Part shown: in pieces, positions 25,501 through 38,434 of the stretch
Layout of the letters: each line of letters starts with the position of its first letter
Position numbering within the stretch: the stretch's first letter is position 1
Assembly: GCA_003339415.1 (NCBI GenBank)
Contig: PDHQ01000220.1
Location: forward strand, 1 to 58,502
Direction: 5' to 3'
DNA: 58,502 nt
Source of the DNA: Ophiocordyceps camponoti-saundersi (nom. inval.)
Taxonomy: Eukaryota; Ascomycota; Sordariomycetes; Hypocreales; Ophiocordycipitaceae
Made by a program: the position numbers and the translations under genes
The notes under the pieces: model-generated
What the model saw: the letters and a program-made list of their open reading frames with translations, nothing else
What the model was told of the DNA's origin: nothing
Databases searched by the model: none

Positions 25501-27418
25501 TCCGTATTTTAAGAAGGTATTCGCGTAGTATATTATATAACGGCCCCTAAGGTAATAGCGGTAAGGATCTATTAAGCTGCTATTATAGATAAATATAGTA
25601 ATCGTATATACCGCGATAAGGGGGAAGAACGCTCGCTTTTTCTTTATTAAAAAGGTTACTAAAGTTAGATACCTCGGAAAGTAAAAAAACTAGCAGGGTA
25701 GAGGGAGATAACGTTTTAATCCGCAGGACGCGTAAGATATCCCATAAGCTTATAGTAAGGAAATAATAGCCCGTTTACTAATAAGATTCGCGCTTTATTA
25801 ATATAGTAAAAATTAAGCTTAAGATAGTAACTATTCGATATTTTTAAACTCGCATTTCGCTATATAGGATAACGAGGTTATCTATAAAGTAGACTATAAA
25901 ACGTTATTATCTTACGTAAAGGGATACGTTATACCGCGCTATCTAAAAAAAGCTAAGAATTATATCCTAAGTTAGGCCGGGGATTATATATATAATTATA
26001 AGCGTCTACTAGCTATCGATATCGGTAATAAACTAAATAATATAACGAATTAAGAAGGAGTCCTTAAAGTAAACTTACTTCTAATAGCGGATTTAAACCG
26101 CGGTATAGATTATACGTAGAGTAAAGAGAGGAATATATTAGAGATAGTAATATTATGCCTAAGACTCGCTTATAGTAGCGTAGTAGTTATAGCTACTATC
26201 TACTTACGAATCGATAAAGGTAATAGAATTTACGAGAATAGGGATAAGGAGAGGGCTTACGTTTATATTCCTTATAATATCTATAAATTAGTTTTTTAAA
26301 CTACTATCTATTAAATCGACGCGACTACCTTCCCCTTATAAAAAACTTAGTATAGGGAGGATTCTTTTCCCTAATCTAAATAAGTATCTTAGTCGGCCTC
26401 TCCCGTTTCTATAAAGCGTATAAACGAGGATAAAGGCGAAGATAAGTATACTAGATAATCCCTCGTAAAGTAGCTTACCTAGCTATAATATAGATAACGT
26501 TCTTTAACCTAACGCTTACTATATTCCTCCGTAAAAATACGGGGAGCGGAATAGCGGGGTCCTAAACGCTATCCTCTATATTTGCCGCGTCTCTAACCGC
26601 GGGAAGAACGCCCCGGGGTCGTGCTAGTCTAGCGGATATCTATTATAGGTATATTAACGTCCTAAGCCGCTAGGGAAGGAGTAAGGGAAGAGGGAATTCG
26701 ACCCTTACTTTTAATCTAGAATAACTCGATATCGATAGTAATAAAACGGATACGGGCTATAGCTAAGATATAATTATCGAAAAGAATATCGCGTTTAAGA
26801 TAATAGTATTATAACTTAGGGGTAAATACGTAACGTAGATATATTACCTTAATTTTATCTACCTATATAATACTCCCTAAAAGTAATAGTTTTGCTTTAA
26901 AACGAATAAGGAAATCGGAGAATAACTTAGAAGTACCTTAAGAGAGCTTTTCTAACTCTATTATAGCCGTTTAATAGCGGTAGGGGTTAGCAAATATTAT
27001 ATTAAAATACTTAAAAAAGGTCTTAACTTAGTATTAGTATTCCTTACCTCGCTTAAAAAATAGGGCTACTTTTAACTAAATAATAAGCGATAGATACTAA
27101 TAAAGGAAAACTTATTAGTTATAATCGTTACCGATAAAGGTATAATCCGCCGATAGCTTATATAATATAAGGGCCCGCTAAGCTAGAAAAAGGGTTTTAT
27201 CGCTATCGAAGGGGGAGCTAGATAGAAGAGGTTTCCGGCGTAAGGGCTATAGTAAAGGCTCCGGCTAAGGTTACTAATATTATATTAAGGAGTAAATAGT
27301 ATCGCGTTACGCTTATAGGACCTCTTATAGCTTAGAAATTATCGCTTACTACTATTATAGCTAGGCGATAATTACCTCTTAAGAGATAAGGTTATCTATT
27401 ATAATAATAGTTATTTTA
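22600..27418 (-). pseudogene. Gag-pol of element 2 (RIP-mutated)
   Basis: On the minus strand, reverse transcriptase motifs are visible at about 25,500-25,050: AALVLLAKKP, then FYIDYRALN, then a YLND active site in which one Asp codon appears changed by G to A. Gag is expected between 27.4 and 26 kb and integrase between 24.5 and 22.7 kb from their positions, but I did not resolve their motifs individually. Stops are TAA/TAG. Confidence 0.65.
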
Positions 27419-27604
27419 TATAAGGGTTCGGCCTCCGGGCTATCTACGAGGAGGTGACTTTATTATTTAGAATAACTATAAAGAATTATAGAAAAGGGGT
27501 CGTGACGCCTAATAGGGGTAGGCGACCCGCGCGCGCGCCGCGCGCGGAAATAACTAATTACCCCACGTAACTTAGCTATTCGGGCATAGCCCGAATCCCT
27601 TATA
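27419..27604 (-). repeat. 5' LTR of element 2
   Basis: Partner of the copy at 21,121. It keeps more ancestral C and G (GGGCTATC, GTGACG, CCCCACG) where the other copy has T or A. It is flanked by the ATTAC duplicate at 27,605-27,609. Confidence 0.88.
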
Positions 27605-27609
27605 ATTAC

Positions 27610-28855
27610 CTAATTATATAAGCTACTTATCTTTTACTTTATAAGTATAAAGTAGCTATATGTAAATATAGCGCTAATTATAACGCTTTTAATTTTCTAT
27701 AATTAAGCTTAGGTAATTCGCTCGTAAAGTTAAGCTAAAATCGAGACTAATATTCTAGCTTCGTAAAATATAAGCTTCTTACGCGTAAAAATATAGAAAA
27801 AATATAAGTAGTCGCCGAAGAGGTAAGCTAAGTAATATATAACGCCCGGTAAACAGATAGATAAAAAAGTTTTTATTTTTATTATTTTCGTAAATTTATT
27901 TTCCTTTATTAGCTAGTAAAACGATACGCGTTTCCTAGCGGTATCTAATAATATACCTATCTTTACTTTTATTTTTATTTCTTACCTATTTATTATCTAT
28001 AATAAACGGCGGAGAGTAAAATCTCTAGCTAATAGATAGCTTATTATATTATTTACGCGATTTTATAACGTTTCCCCTTATATTTTTACCCGGCTAAGAG
28101 ATACCCTCTAATATATCTTAAAAATAAAAACTATTACGAAATAATAATAAAACCGGATACTTACCCTAATCTATAATATACTTTAATACTAACTACTCCG
28201 ATAAGGAGTCCCGCTAGAAATATCTTATAATATTACTAATACTCCGCGAAATTTAAATCGCTTCGAAAGATTTACTAAAGCACGTTAACAAGTATTACTA
28301 AACGCGAACGGTAAAAATTTCTCTAATATACGCGGCCTACGCGCCTCCTCTTATAAAACCTATAAGTTAGCTTCGACTACGTAAGCTAGCGTCTAACTTA
28401 TAAAATAATAGACTTCTCCGAACCTTATAGCTTATACGCCTCCTCTTATAAGACTTATAAGCTAGCTTCCTTTTTTTAAAACTTAGTAAGCTAAATATTT
28501 ACTATTAGCTAAAATAATATAAGGAATACTAAAATTACTATAATAGCTACTAATACCGCCTTTACTATCGATAACTAAAAATCCCTATTAGAAAAGATTT
28601 AATAATATTAACTTACTTAACTAAAAATAAATATAGAAACCTATTTATAACTTTATATTAGCTTAGCTAAATAAGTTAACTATTATAAGTAATATAAAAT
28701 ACTATAATTTCTTAGTATAGTAAACTTAGTATACCGATATATAATACCGTAAAAGATTTATAAAATATATTACTTAGCTTAAAGATATTTATAACGCGAT
28801 ATATTTCGCTACGAAAATAACGAGAATATCGTTATTTTTCTTTTCTTAAGGGATT
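27610..28855. other. Element C 3' region, second part, no recognised gene
   Basis: It continues the stretch interrupted by element 2 and ends at the purine tract of the 3' LTR. Two short, partly repeated blocks at about 28,335-28,385 and 28,430-28,470 share CGCCTCCTCTTATAA and TATAAG.TAGCTTC sequence. Gene content is not resolved. Confidence 0.35.
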
Positions 28856-29512
28856 TATTATAGAATTACGAAATATAATTATAAAATAACTTAGCTAGAT
28901 TATATTAGGTACCTTTACGAAATACTAAAACTACGGAAAAATAGAAACTTTACCGCTAAAGCACTAGGTACTTTAATAAAGTACTTTTTACGGAATAATA
29001 AATATCCTATTAGTAAGATTCCTAGTACTCCCTTAAAATACTAATTACGAGATAATAGATATCCTAGTCTTAAGACTCCCGATATTTCGCCGAAATACCT
29101 ATAGCGGGATAACGGATATCCCGGTTACGAGATACTAAGTACCTTACTATAACGCGCCCTTAGTATACCCGAGATCTCCTTTACTATAACGCGTTAAAAT
29201 ATTACTATTATAACTTAGTAACTTAGAACCTTAGATTATAGTAATAGTAAGAATAATATACCGTAGCGGAGAACGGCAAATAGTAGATAGGATACCGGGG
29301 ATTTCGGTAATTATAGTAGTAAGAGAAAAGGTAGTAAGAAAATATATATTAAGGAACCTCTCCTCTTAGATAGAAAGGAAGATACGCTTCTTACCTTATA
29401 TTACCCGCGGTATACCTATACTACGTATAATATATCGAGAGGCCCCTTACCTTTTCTCTCTTTTCTCCTCTAGTTACTTTCTTCTTCCCTTATATACTTT
29501 TAAGGTATACTA
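28856..29512 (+). repeat. 3' LTR of element C
   Basis: This is an uninterrupted 657-bp copy, preceded by an AAGGGAT purine tract and followed by the ATATA target duplication. It is the reference used to define the split 5' LTR. It is RIP-mutated throughout. Confidence 0.85.
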
Positions 29513-29517
29513 ATATA

Positions 29518-32500
29518 CGTAATATATTACTTATAGACTTATTTCTATATTATCTAAAAATTATACTAGGAACTAAATTATAATATTATAGCTAAAAAAA
29601 AATAAAGTATTTTAGAATAATACTAAATAAATAAAATTATTTATAAAAATATTAACTTAAGAATTTATAAGTATATAATAATAGCTAATAGTAAGTTAAG
29701 CTAATAATTAGCGGAACTTATTATAATAGTTAAAGATAAGTTTAACTTATAAGCTAAAATATAATTAATAATTAACTATTATAATATTAACGAAAACTTA
29801 TTAGGTACTATTATCCCGTTATTATTAAAGCTTTATAATAAACTTTTAAATTTAAGAATAAGTTTATTTAGTATATTTAACTTAAAATATAGCTACTAAG
29901 CTATACCCGTTATACTTAAACTACGCTATATCTTAGTATTTTAAATTCTTAGTTTTTCTTAATTATAGCTTATAAGGCTCTTTTAAGAGACCTAATCTAT
30001 AGCTTATAGCTTTATTAAAATAACGAAGCTAGTATTTAAAGCTATACCTAAACTTTTACCCGAACTATCTTTATTAGTAATCTTTACTAAAAGCTATTAT
30101 ATCGCGCCTTTTAATAACTATATAGATAATATCTTCTTAAAATATACTATATTCGAGGAATAATAGGCGTTTATTAGGGACTATTTTCTACTTAGATTAT
30201 TATAAGCCTTACTCTAGTTAAGTTTTAAGAAGGTCTTTCTTAGTATAATAAAAATCCTAGTAATAAGATAAATATATTATATAGGTAGATAGATTATAAT
30301 TAAGCTTAGGAGGCTTTAGAAAATTTAAAAATAGCTAGTATTAATAAATTAAAAATAAGTTAAAGTATTTCTTAGAGTAATTAAACCTTATCGGAGATAG
30401 ATAGTTAATTACGCGAAGTTTTCTCGATTATTAACGTAATTTACTAGAAATATTCCCTTCTTATAAGGGCTATTTAAAGCTTTATTTTTTATAATTTTTA
30501 AGTCTCTCGCCGAAATAATAATAGCTATTTACAGGCCTTAACTTAATAAGCTAGTACTTATATATATAAATATTTTAAGGTTTAAAGTAAGTTATATTAT
30601 CTTATAATAATAAGGAGATAGCTTAGTGCTAATTTTATATAATTTCTTTCTTTTTATAAAAATATAGCGTAATTATAAAATATATAAGTAAGAATTTTAT
30701 ATTTTAGTTAAATTTTATTATTATTACTAATATTTATTCCGTATAATAGATAAATTAATTATTTTTATAAATTACTTCCCTATTATATAATTCCTAACTT
30801 TTAAAAGCTATAAAAGTATTTACGCTTAATAAGTAACTAAGCTACGGCTATTAAATATTAAGATTACCTATATTAAGGGTTTATAAAACTAAGCTATAAA
30901 TAGTTTATCTAAAACTATCTTCCTATTAAATAAATACTAAGCTATAGATATTACTAATTAGGGAATAGTTAATATTAATACTAGATTATAGAAATAGAAA
31001 AATAGCTTATAAAGCTATAAAGCGCTTCTTAAATACCTAGTAAGTATACCTTTTAAAAAACTACTTACTAATAAGATAAGCACCCCTTTACTATAATTAA
31101 CTATATTTTAATAAAATACTTTATTAGCCTTATAAACTTAGGAAAAATAAAATAATAAAACCTAAGTAAACCTCTAAGTAGCTATAGCACTTATAAAAGA
31201 GACGGATAAGATATTAAAGCTATTAAACTATTATATAAATTACTATTACGTAAATATAGTTAATTAGCTATAATATAATAAAATTCCTAATAAGCTTAAC
31301 TATATCTTAGTAAATTATATTAAATAAGAAGTAATATCTTTTAAATAGTTAATATAAATAAATACCTTATTATATATAAAGAGTTATTTAACTAAATAAT
31401 AAAGATACTTTCTCCGATATAAGATCTTATAAGTATTTTACTAAGCTTATAATTTAAGTAGCTATTTTAAGCTAAATATTACGCGCCGATAACTTTATAT
31501 ATATATTTTTTAGCTTAGAATAGCTTAGGATATTATATTTTATATAATAAGTTATAGAGAATATATTTTATATTCTAACTAAAAGCTAAAAGCGCTAAAT
31601 TAGCTAATTTTTATTTTAGCACCTTTTTAGGTCCTTATTATAAATTATATAAGATTATTCCTAACGGCCGTAAATAGGACTAAGTTTATACTAATATTAG
31701 TTAATTATTTCTCTTACTTTATATAGCTTATAGCTTACTAAATAATAAAAGCTTCGGAGACTATTATTAAGCTAAGAAATTAGCTAAACTTTATTATAAT
31801 TATATTTATAGCTATCTACTCTAACCTAAGTTTTACTTTTTTATTAAGGGAAATTTTAGCTTTCTTAACAGTAAGAGATATATTTTAAATAATAGCGCTA
31901 TCTAAGTTATTTTATAATATAAGTTTAGTTAAGGTAATAAATAAGATTTTTTAGTAATTTTTAAAAAAGTTATAGCCTCTTAAGAATACTTAGTTTAAAT
32001 ATTTACTAATAGTTATATAATAACTTAATTATAGGGTTATTAAAACCTTAAGCTATTTACTTATTAAAGTATTTTACGGAATAATATAAATTAGCTTAAA
32101 TTTATTTTAATTTATAAAATTATTATATAAAATTTTAAGATTAGGGAAGTAAGTAGAATAGCCCTTATAAGGGAGATATATTAACCTTATTATAGAATTT
32201 ATAAGCTAAGCTAAATATTAAAAGTAAGTAGCTAAAAGTAAGTTTAATAAGATTATATATTATAAGATATCTATTTATAATAAAAGAGATAAGTCTAATT
32301 TAACCCTTAATATATAAGTTTATCTAGCTATAAATAGAGCTATTAGGAAACTTAAGCTAATATAAATTAGGCTATTTAAGCTATATTACTAAGTTAGGAG
32401 GTTATCTTAGATATTAAAGTATATTAACTATTTATCTATTAAAAAGGCCTAAGGGCTATTATTTTATAAAAACTTATTAAAGAAATATTATAACTAACTT

Positions 32501-32560
32501 AACTATTTAAAGCTTAATAATTAGCTATTACTTAGTAAGCTAGTAAGCTTATAAAAACTC
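29518..32560 (+). mobile_element. Element E, 3' part: degenerate RT, RNase H and integrase region
   Basis: This is the continuation of the host element after the ATATA duplicate. Plus-frame reading gives a reverse transcriptase C-terminal half around 30,060-30,300: YYIAPFNNYIDNIFLKY, with YIDN at 30,119-30,130 in place of YxDD, then AFIRDYF and LSFKKVFL. A connection and RNase H block follows at about 30,400-30,760 (VKVFLRVIKPYRR, LNKLVLIYINI, IQRNYKIYKQEFYI). Downstream sequence to about 32.5 kb is in the integrase position. It is severely RIP-degraded. Confidence 0.55.
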
Positions 32561-35500
32561 TAAGCGTAATTATATTATTTCTTATTTTTCTTTCTTTTCC
32601 CTTATATATTTTTTCCCTTCCTTATTTTATATTTTATAACTTTACCTTTTTACTTTCTTATAATATTAACTTTTTAACTAACTATATATTATAAAATAAC
32701 CGTATTATCGTGCACCTTTATTTTTTAAGCTTTTTTATAACTTATTTATATATTCCTTACCTTTTTCTTTTCTAAAATAGCTTTACGACTATCTAAAAGT
32801 AAGGCTTTTATAATAAGCGTATCTTAAAATATAAAAACTTAAGAAAAAACGCCTAATTATATTTCTAATAACGAAAATATATTATATTAATTATTAAGTA
32901 AGCTTAATATTTATAATAAAAATAAAAACTTTTAAGGAATATTATTTAAAGTATTTTATAAGGATTATTATAATAAAAAGCGTCCTATCTGCTTAAATAA
33001 ATATATCTTACTTATAACTTATAAGAATATTATATAATTACTTCCTTTAATTATAAGATACGAACTTTATTTTCTATAAGCTAGGATAAAGTGTTAAGGG
33101 GGAGCTAATAATAATATTTATATACTAGTATGCTTAATATAGCCTAGAACTATCTTATATATATTCTAAGAGTAGGAAAAACCGGAAAACTTAAAGTAAA
33201 ACCCTCCCCTTAAGTATTACCTTAGTTTAGGGCCGGACTAGGTCCGTACCTAGCACTTTATACCTTAGATAGGTTTAGTAATAATAAGTAATTAGGAAGC
33301 TAATATATCCTCTAAAGCGAAGTCCGCGGTAATAAAAGTACGCGTAGTCCGGGTTTAGTGCGGAGTCTATATAGCTACTTATTTTCCTAAGTATTATTAT
33401 CGCTATAAACTAAATCTCCGCGCTTAATTATAATATCTAAAATAATCTATTTAATTAAGGCTTTATTAATATAACTAAGGAATATATAAAGGTTTTACTA
33501 GCTTATAACGAACCCTATAATAGCTAGTTCTAAAAGGTAGCTTAATTATCGCGGCGAAGCCGTAGATAAGTTTAGAGAGGGGGTTAGAGGCGAAGCTATT
33601 ATATTCGCTTTTTAGCGTTTCCGCCTCGGCTACTATTAAACTCCGGTTAGCGCTAGGGGGGGAGGAGGGGCGGTATATATAAAATTCCGATCTATAAATC
33701 TCTAAAATTAGGAAATATAAATATCCTTTACCCGGTCTTACGCCGCTCTTATTTTAAAGTAAAGTTAACTTTACCTAAAGTAAATCCCCTAATAAAGAGG
33801 GTAATAGTACGGTTTTTTTCTATACGCTATAAGATAAGCTAACTTACCCTCCGTATATAAAAAGGCGGAGTACTAGCTATATTATAGCTTTACTATATAA
33901 TATTTAGCGATATATCTAAATTAGTAATATTTAAAATATTATTAAGGTTAGACTTTTAGCTTATAAAGCTTTACGTTAAAAATCTCCGCTTATATTATTA
34001 TACCTTTATTATAAATCTAGTTTATATCTATTATATTATTAATAGTAACTATAAGGGAACTCCGCTAAGTTCCTAAATAATATTTTTTTACGTATAATCG
34101 TATTATTAAAACCTTATTTAATAACTTAATCTCCTTTTAAAAAGCTTCCTTATTACTTCGCTATAAAGCCCGCGCTAGTACCCTTTTTATAATAAGAGTA
34201 TAACTTTTATTAGTTAAGTATACCTTTTCTCTAAAAATAATATAAAGCTACCTTAGATTAGACTAAAGCTTATAAACGGTATTTCGGAATATTACCGTAA
34301 TATCGCCGCTAAGTAATTTCCTTATTATAAAAGCTTAGCCTTACTTACGGAATTTATAGTTAATATTTATTATAGTTACCTTAAAGCTTTAAACTTAGAG
34401 TAAAATAGCGATAAAGTTAAAGTAAATTATAAGCTAATACTTATATCGCCTAGGAATTTACTTTTTAATAGTTTTTTTTAGCGCTTTAACTATAATTATA
34501 GCTTATATTAGAAAAGTTCCGCTCCCCTTAAAGCTATAGAAAAAAGAGGAAACCGTAGCTATAATAGCTAAGGAAATACTATTAATTAATAAAATCGGAG
34601 TAGGGGGGGCGCCTCCCCGGACTTTTTTAGACTCCGCTACTTATTCGATAATTACTTATATAAAGACTAAAATATCCCCTAAAATAATCTTACTAATATT
34701 CGCCTTAGCTTCTAATAAGGTAAGAGGTATAGTAAACTTTTAGGTTTAAGTTTACTATAATTTAAAGTAAAGCTATATTCTAAGTAAAAAATTTTCGCGG
34801 TTATAATTAACTTATATAGCGTTACTTTCCCCCCCGGAGCCGCTCCGGGCGTAGCTTAAGGCTATCGCTATAAGGTAACGGAAAGAGTAGAGTCCGCTTA
34901 TAATATAAAAATAAGAGGTTTATATCCGCGTCGCTATAAGCGCGGGATCCGTAAAATATATAAAAGTTAATAAAGGGGGAGCTAATAAATAAGCACCTTT
35001 TACCTTTATTAGCAGATAGCGATAAGCTAGCTAATAAGGCGGCCTTTATATAAGCAGCTTCTAAAGTAAAATTTAACTAAGTATATACTTACTTTACCCG
35101 CAATTATTACCTTAAATAAATTAAAATTTTAAAATCTTAGAAAAAAGTAATAAATTATATAATTAAGCTAGCTAATAGTAATTTTAAAAATAAAGCTTAA
35201 AATAGCTAATAAGTAGCTTAGCTAATTATTAAGATAATATAAATAAAAGTATAAAATAATATTATTATACTTTATATTATTAAGTTATAAGGAATCTCTA
35301 AAATAGAGGCTTTTAAATTATAATACTTACTTATATACTTATATACCTTAAAAAAGCTATTCTTTATTATTAATAACGTTAGTATTATATTTTTTACCCT
35401 AGCTTAAACGCTTTTATAAGACTTCTATAACTTAACGCTTAAAGTTAATAAGTATATCTAATACCCTCCTAATAACCTCTTAATTAAAAGTATAATAGTA

Positions 35501-36647
35501 ATTTAAATTAGATATTTTAGATATTAGATTTATTAGGTAATATTATATTAGATTTATTATATATTATACTTAGCGTTAGGTAATAAAATAGAGATATATA
35601 TAGCGTTAGTAAAAACTACTAAGCAGATCGATAACTTATAAACTAACTTAAATCCTAATATTAATATTATATAAATTATAATAGCCCTTACTAAGTTATT
35701 AAATACTAGCTAAAATATATTAAAATAATTACTTAATAGTATAATATAAGATAATATAAACTATTAGGTAGCTATATAATATAAGCGGAAAAAACTACTA
35801 GCTAAGAAGCTACTATTAAAAATATCGGCTATAATATTATTATTATCGCTAGCGATAGCTACTAAAGTAACGCTTATAACTAAAGGTTATATAACGAAAT
35901 AGATAAGCAATTCTAAATAAGGAGTATTAACTAAAGGGACCCTAACCTAAACCCTTATAGTTAATAAAGCTCCTCTTATCGCTATTTCTAGCTTTAACTT
36001 TTCTTTAAGTAATAATAATAGTTAAATTACTAACTAATAAATAGATAATATCTTTATAAAAAATACTACTATTAAGATAATAGCGGTAGCTAAATTAAGG
36101 GTAGTTAAACTAATAGCGATAAAATATAATAATAATAATAACTAAACCGATTATATAATTATTAAAAATAATAGAGAGGATAGAAAGGTATTTATAACTA
36201 GAATATAGAAGAAAATTAACTCTCTTTTTAAAGTTAATAATTATAACTTTAAACTTATATATTTATTACCTTTTATTAAGTAAATAATAAAAGTTAATAA
36301 TAAACTCTAAGCACTTAAGGAAGAAAATAATAAGCTACGAAAAGAGCTTTATAATAATTAAGCTCTTCTTAAATAAATCTTAAATATTATTAGAGAGGCA
36401 CTTAAGAAGCCTAACTAGAAAACTCTATTTATAAAATCTTTATCTATAATAAGATTTAGTAAGGTTTAATTATTTACTTAGAGACTTTATTTACTTAGCT
36501 ATTATTAGCTTACTTATTCCCTTTATTTATTTTCCTTTTTATTTATTATTTTACCTTTATCTTTCCTTTATCTATTTTACTTTTAGATATTAATTTATTA
36601 CTTTAGTATTAGTAATAAACTAGCTAGAAGGGGAAGGTTAAAAGGGG
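32561..36647. other. RIP-degraded repeat DNA, family not resolved
   Basis: No intact frame is present. GC-richer islets at 33,070-33,440, 33,540-33,700 and 34,590-34,860 include short inverted repeats such as GGGGGGCGCCTCCCC (about 34,604) and CCCGGAGCCGCTCCGGG (about 34,833). A plus-frame coiled-coil stretch (ALKEENNKLRKEL at about 36,312-36,350) resembles C-terminal helices of pogo-type transposases, but this is only a resemblance. I see no LTR pair or other boundary. Confidence 0.35.
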
Positions 36648-36652
36648 ATTAT

Positions 36653-36862
36653 TATAAAGGTCTTACTAAGGCGTTTATAAAAGTAAGCTAAAGTAGAGTT
36701 ATAATTAAAGCTATCGAAAAGAGGAAGAAGAAGGGAGAGAAGCCCCCTTCCCAAGCTAGCTATATACCCCGCGCAATAACTAAGCGCTATCGGGAAGACC
36801 TAAATATATCCGCTATAATCCCCCCTATCTAGCTACGATTAGTTATAAACTAATCCCTTATA
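36653..36862 (-). repeat. LTR of element D (left copy)
   Basis: It is 210 bp and nearly identical to 38,220-38,429, with transitions only (for example GAAAAGAGG against GAAGAGAGG). It contains GGAGAGAAGCCCCCTTCC. Confidence 0.82.
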
Positions 36863-38219
36863 TAGCCCCCTCCTTAGGCCGGCTAAGGAGGTAAGAGCGT
36901 AAGATAGAAAAGTTAATATACTACTACGCTAGCGAAATATTTTATATAGTTCCTAGCTAATAGCCTAATAGCCTTTATAAAGGTAAGGATAAGAGGGCGG
37001 AAGGGCTCCCTTATAGCCCGGGGAATTAAACCCTAATCCCTATAAGGAAGATTCTAATAAGCCTAGAATTATAGCATTACTTAAGGTAGGAATTAATAAA
37101 CTTATATACTAATAGTAAAAACTTACTTATATAGCTAGTATATAAGATTAGGTAATACTATACTAGTTATAAAAAGCTTAGAGAATAACCTAATTATAGT
37201 AAATAGTAAAGCTAGCTATATACTTATCGCTATATACTATTAGCGCTAGTTTATAAGCTAAGGCGTAATATAATTACGGTATATACCTACTAATAAATCT
37301 ACGTGCCTAAGCTGCGCACGGACTATCCTTATATAAGGTAATATAATAAGGCCGGAAATTACCTAAGCTATAATATCTAGCGTATACTTATCCCTCCTTA
37401 CTCGTTATCCCCTTAATTAAAATACTCTAGATTTACCTCTAATTTCCCCGCTCCGCTTATAAAAAGCCTTAATTTTAAAATCCCTATTTACTTATAAAGC
37501 TTTAAATAGTTACGCTTAAAATAACCGATTTAGTTATACTAATAGTAACGCTAGCGCTTAGTAGTGCTAAAATAAGATTATATAAATATAATATTTATCG
37601 GGTTAGTAGAAAAAGGGGGCGGCAAATTAACTAGCGCGTTAGGAATATTCCCGGAACTAAATACTCTATTAAAGCCTCGAAAAAAGCTAATAAAGGCTAT
37701 ATACGTTATAAGCTAGTTCTTATAATTTAAACGCTCTTATAGCTTTTTATATAGCCCGAATAAAAGTAGAATAATCTTAGCGTAGTTAGACTAATATAAT
37801 AGTCCGGCCTTAAAAAAGGTATATTTTTACCTTATAACGTATTCTCTAAAAAGCTCTAATAGCCCCTAATATATCTTAACTAAGGAAAAACCTACTTAGC
37901 GCTTTTTATAACTCTCCCTAAAAAGCTTAAAAATATACGCTAAAAAAGCTTTAAGTTAGAAAGAAAAATCTATAGCTATAATAACGTATAAAAAGAATAT
38001 TTATTAAAAGGTACTAAGATAAGAAAAAATATAGTAAAACTAAGATTTAAGCTCCCTAATTATAGCTTTATTAATTATAAATTTAATATATATAGTAGCT
38101 AGCTAAGAGTCTAGGCTAAAATAAGCTAAGAGCGGCTCTAATATAGGTAAAATTTAATAGCGTTTTATACTAAGATCTTACTTTTACGTTTAGTTAGCGG
38201 TAAGAGAAGCTTTAATTAA

Positions 38220-38429
38220 TATAAAGGTCTTACTAAGGCGTTTATAGAAATAAGCTAAAGTAGAGTTATAATTAAAGCTATCGAAGAGAGGAAGAAAAAG
38301 GGAGAGAAGCCCCCTTCCTAAGCTAGCTATATACCCCGCGCGATAACTAAGCGCTATCGGGAAGACTTAAATATATCTACTATAATCCCCCCTATCTAGC
38401 TACGATTAGTTATAAACTAATCCCTTATA
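38220..38429 (-). repeat. LTR of element D (right copy)
   Basis: Equal-length partner of the left copy. It is followed by the ATTAC target duplicate and then, within about 100 bases, by DNA of normal composition. Confidence 0.82.
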
Positions 38430-38434
38430 ATTAC

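Larger units (their letters stand above)
21121..27604 (-). mobile_element. Element 2: Gypsy retrotransposon, reverse orientation, inside element C
   Basis: Its 186-bp LTRs are at 21,121-21,306 and 27,419-27,604. The target duplication ATTAC is at 21,116-21,120 and 27,605-27,609. On the minus strand each LTR begins TATAAGGGATTCGGGC, like element 1. The purine tract beside the left LTR on that strand (AGGGCGGCGGGGTA) marks it as the 3' LTR. Pol is on the minus strand: FYIDYRALN at about 25,375-25,410 and YLNDILIY (RIP of YLDD) near 25,080-25,100. A conserved open frame runs on the plus strand between pol and the 3' LTR. LTR differences are transitions. Confidence 0.85.
2460..29512 (+). mobile_element. 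Element C: chromodomain Gypsy retrotransposon, carrying nested elements
   Basis: Two direct repeats bound the element: 2,460-3,108 continued at 13,152-13,159, and 28,856-29,512. Both are exactly 657 bp once element 1 and its duplicated target are removed. The 5-bp target duplication ATATA is at 2,455-2,459 and 29,513-29,517. LTR ends are TATTATAG...ACTA, consistent with RIP of a TG...CA LTR. After the 5' LTR, the sequence at 13,160 fits a RIP-altered primer binding site (attagtaataattc from attggtagcaattc). A purine tract, AAGGGAT, precedes the 3' LTR. The element's own length without its two guests is about 10.5 kb. Gag-pol lies at 13.2-19.3 kb. An unassigned 2.7-kb stretch lies between the chromodomain and the 3' LTR. 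Confidence 0.85.
36653..38429 (-). mobile_element. Element D: short non-autonomous LTR element
   Basis: Its 210-bp LTRs are at 36,653-36,862 and 38,220-38,429, with ends TATAAAGG...CCCTTATA. The 5-bp target is ATTAT at 36,648-36,652 and ATTAC at 38,430-38,434, differing by one C/T change. A purine tract AAGGAGGGGGC beside the left LTR on the minus strand suggests minus orientation. Read that way the LTR begins TATAAGGGATTAG and has an inverted repeat directly inside it, like elements 1 and 2. The 1.36-kb interior has no recognisable pol. Confidence 0.75.
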
